DNA of 13,515 nt from contig DASZGL010000009.1 of the NCBI GenBank assembly GCA_035938875.1, forward strand, positions 1-13,515, given 5' to 3'. Positions 13,322 to 13,515 of the stretch are shown in pieces. Under the pieces are notes generated by a model that did not search any database, was not told the DNA's origin, and worked only from the letters and a program-made list of their open reading frames with translations. Source of the stretch: DASZGL01 sp035938875 (GTDB lineage Bacteria > Chloroflexota > Dormibacteria > Aeolococcales > Aeolococcaceae). The position numbers and the translations under genes are program-made. How positions within the stretch are numbered: the first letter of the stretch is position 1; the number at the start of each line of letters is the position of its first letter.

Positions 13322-13329
13322 AAGCTGCG

Positions 13330-13515
13330 GTGAAGCGACCATTCCGTGGACGATTGTCCTGGCCTGTGATCGGTATCGGTATGGCCGCGTGCGTGCTGGC
13401 GGCACCGGCCGCCGTGCGCGTCCAAGCGAGCACCAGTGCAGCGACGAGCGCGGCACCGACCTCGTGTACCAGCAACGGCGAGCCGGAGGTCTTCAGCGGC
13501 GGCACGCCGGGGGCT
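13330..13515 (+). CDS. N-terminus of an exported protein, 3' partial
   Basis: Sixty-two codons are visible before the window ends, with no stop. The start is basic (MKRPFRGR), followed by a hydrophobic core (about 11-30, WPVIGIGMAACVLAAPAAV) and a probable signal-peptidase region around AAPAAVRVQA. Then comes a Ser/Ala/Thr-rich stretch and the sequence SCTSNGEPEVFSGGTPG, possibly the beginning of the mature domain. The GTG start has an excellent AAGGAG site with 8-nt spacing and a promoter upstream, so I judge it a real gene despite the short visible part. The family cannot be named; the mature protein is probably cell-surface or secreted. Confidence 0.7.
   Translation, partial: MKRPFRGRLSWPVIGIGMAACVLAAPAAVRVQASTSAATSAAPTSCTSNGEPEVFSGGTPGA

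Larger units (their letters stand above)
12954..13329. other. Intergenic stretch between oxidoreductase and exported-protein genes
   Basis: These 376 bases hold a probable 38-residue minus-strand membrane peptide gene (12972-13088) with a GCC tract, then about 130 bases with no supported gene, then a promoter at 13221-13249 and a structured purine-rich leader for the gene at 13330. No RNA gene or T-run terminator was recognised. Confidence 0.5.

Overview
The window is very GC-rich and dense in genes. It uses GTG and TTG starts, carries several leaderless-looking starts, and encodes an F420-type luciferase-like oxidoreductase, a DUF664/DinB protein and an actinobacterial-style ferredoxin/NuoF-like set. 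This suggests Actinomycetota or a close high-GC relative such as Dormibacterota; the sequence alone does not fix the taxon. I see no tRNA, rRNA, CRISPR array, insertion sequence or phage gene.

Layout. 3-1187 (+): a 5'-truncated acyl-CoA-dehydrogenase-fold flavoprotein, converging on 1254-1823 (-), a small protein with a coiled coil and a histone-H1-like Lys/Arg/Ala tail. 2050-2760 (+): a lipoprotein with a Pro-Thr linker. 2833-8077 (+): a tightly coupled seven-gene operon. 8084-8596 and 8615-12046 (-): a DUF664/DinB protein downstream of a 1143-residue nuclease-helicase. 12126-12953 (+): an F420-type oxidoreductase divergent from the helicase. 12972-13088 (-): a probable 38-residue membrane peptide. 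13330 to the edge (+): the start of an exported protein, behind a promoter and a structured leader.

The main item is the operon at 2833-8077. It encodes a small membrane-anchored Ser/Gly/Thr-rich protein, an ApbE flavin transferase, a four-histidine ferric-reductase-like membrane cytochrome without flavin domains, a NuoF-like FMN/Fe-S protein, a CxxHxxC ferredoxin, an OmpR-type regulator and its histidine kinase. Its junctions are ATGA or TGATG overlaps or gaps of 13 nt or less. The simplest reading is a split transmembrane electron-transfer chain (NAD(P)H to FMN/Fe-S protein to ferredoxin to two hemes to an outside acceptor) under its own two-component control. That function is inferred from the parts. 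No FMN-binding acceptor for ApbE is visible, and the outside acceptor is unknown.

The second item is the 8615-12046 protein. It combines a Cas4-like Fe-S nuclease, a DEDD exonuclease-like domain and a Dna2/Upf1-type helicase in one chain, in the TM0106 RecB-like architecture, for which I know no established role.
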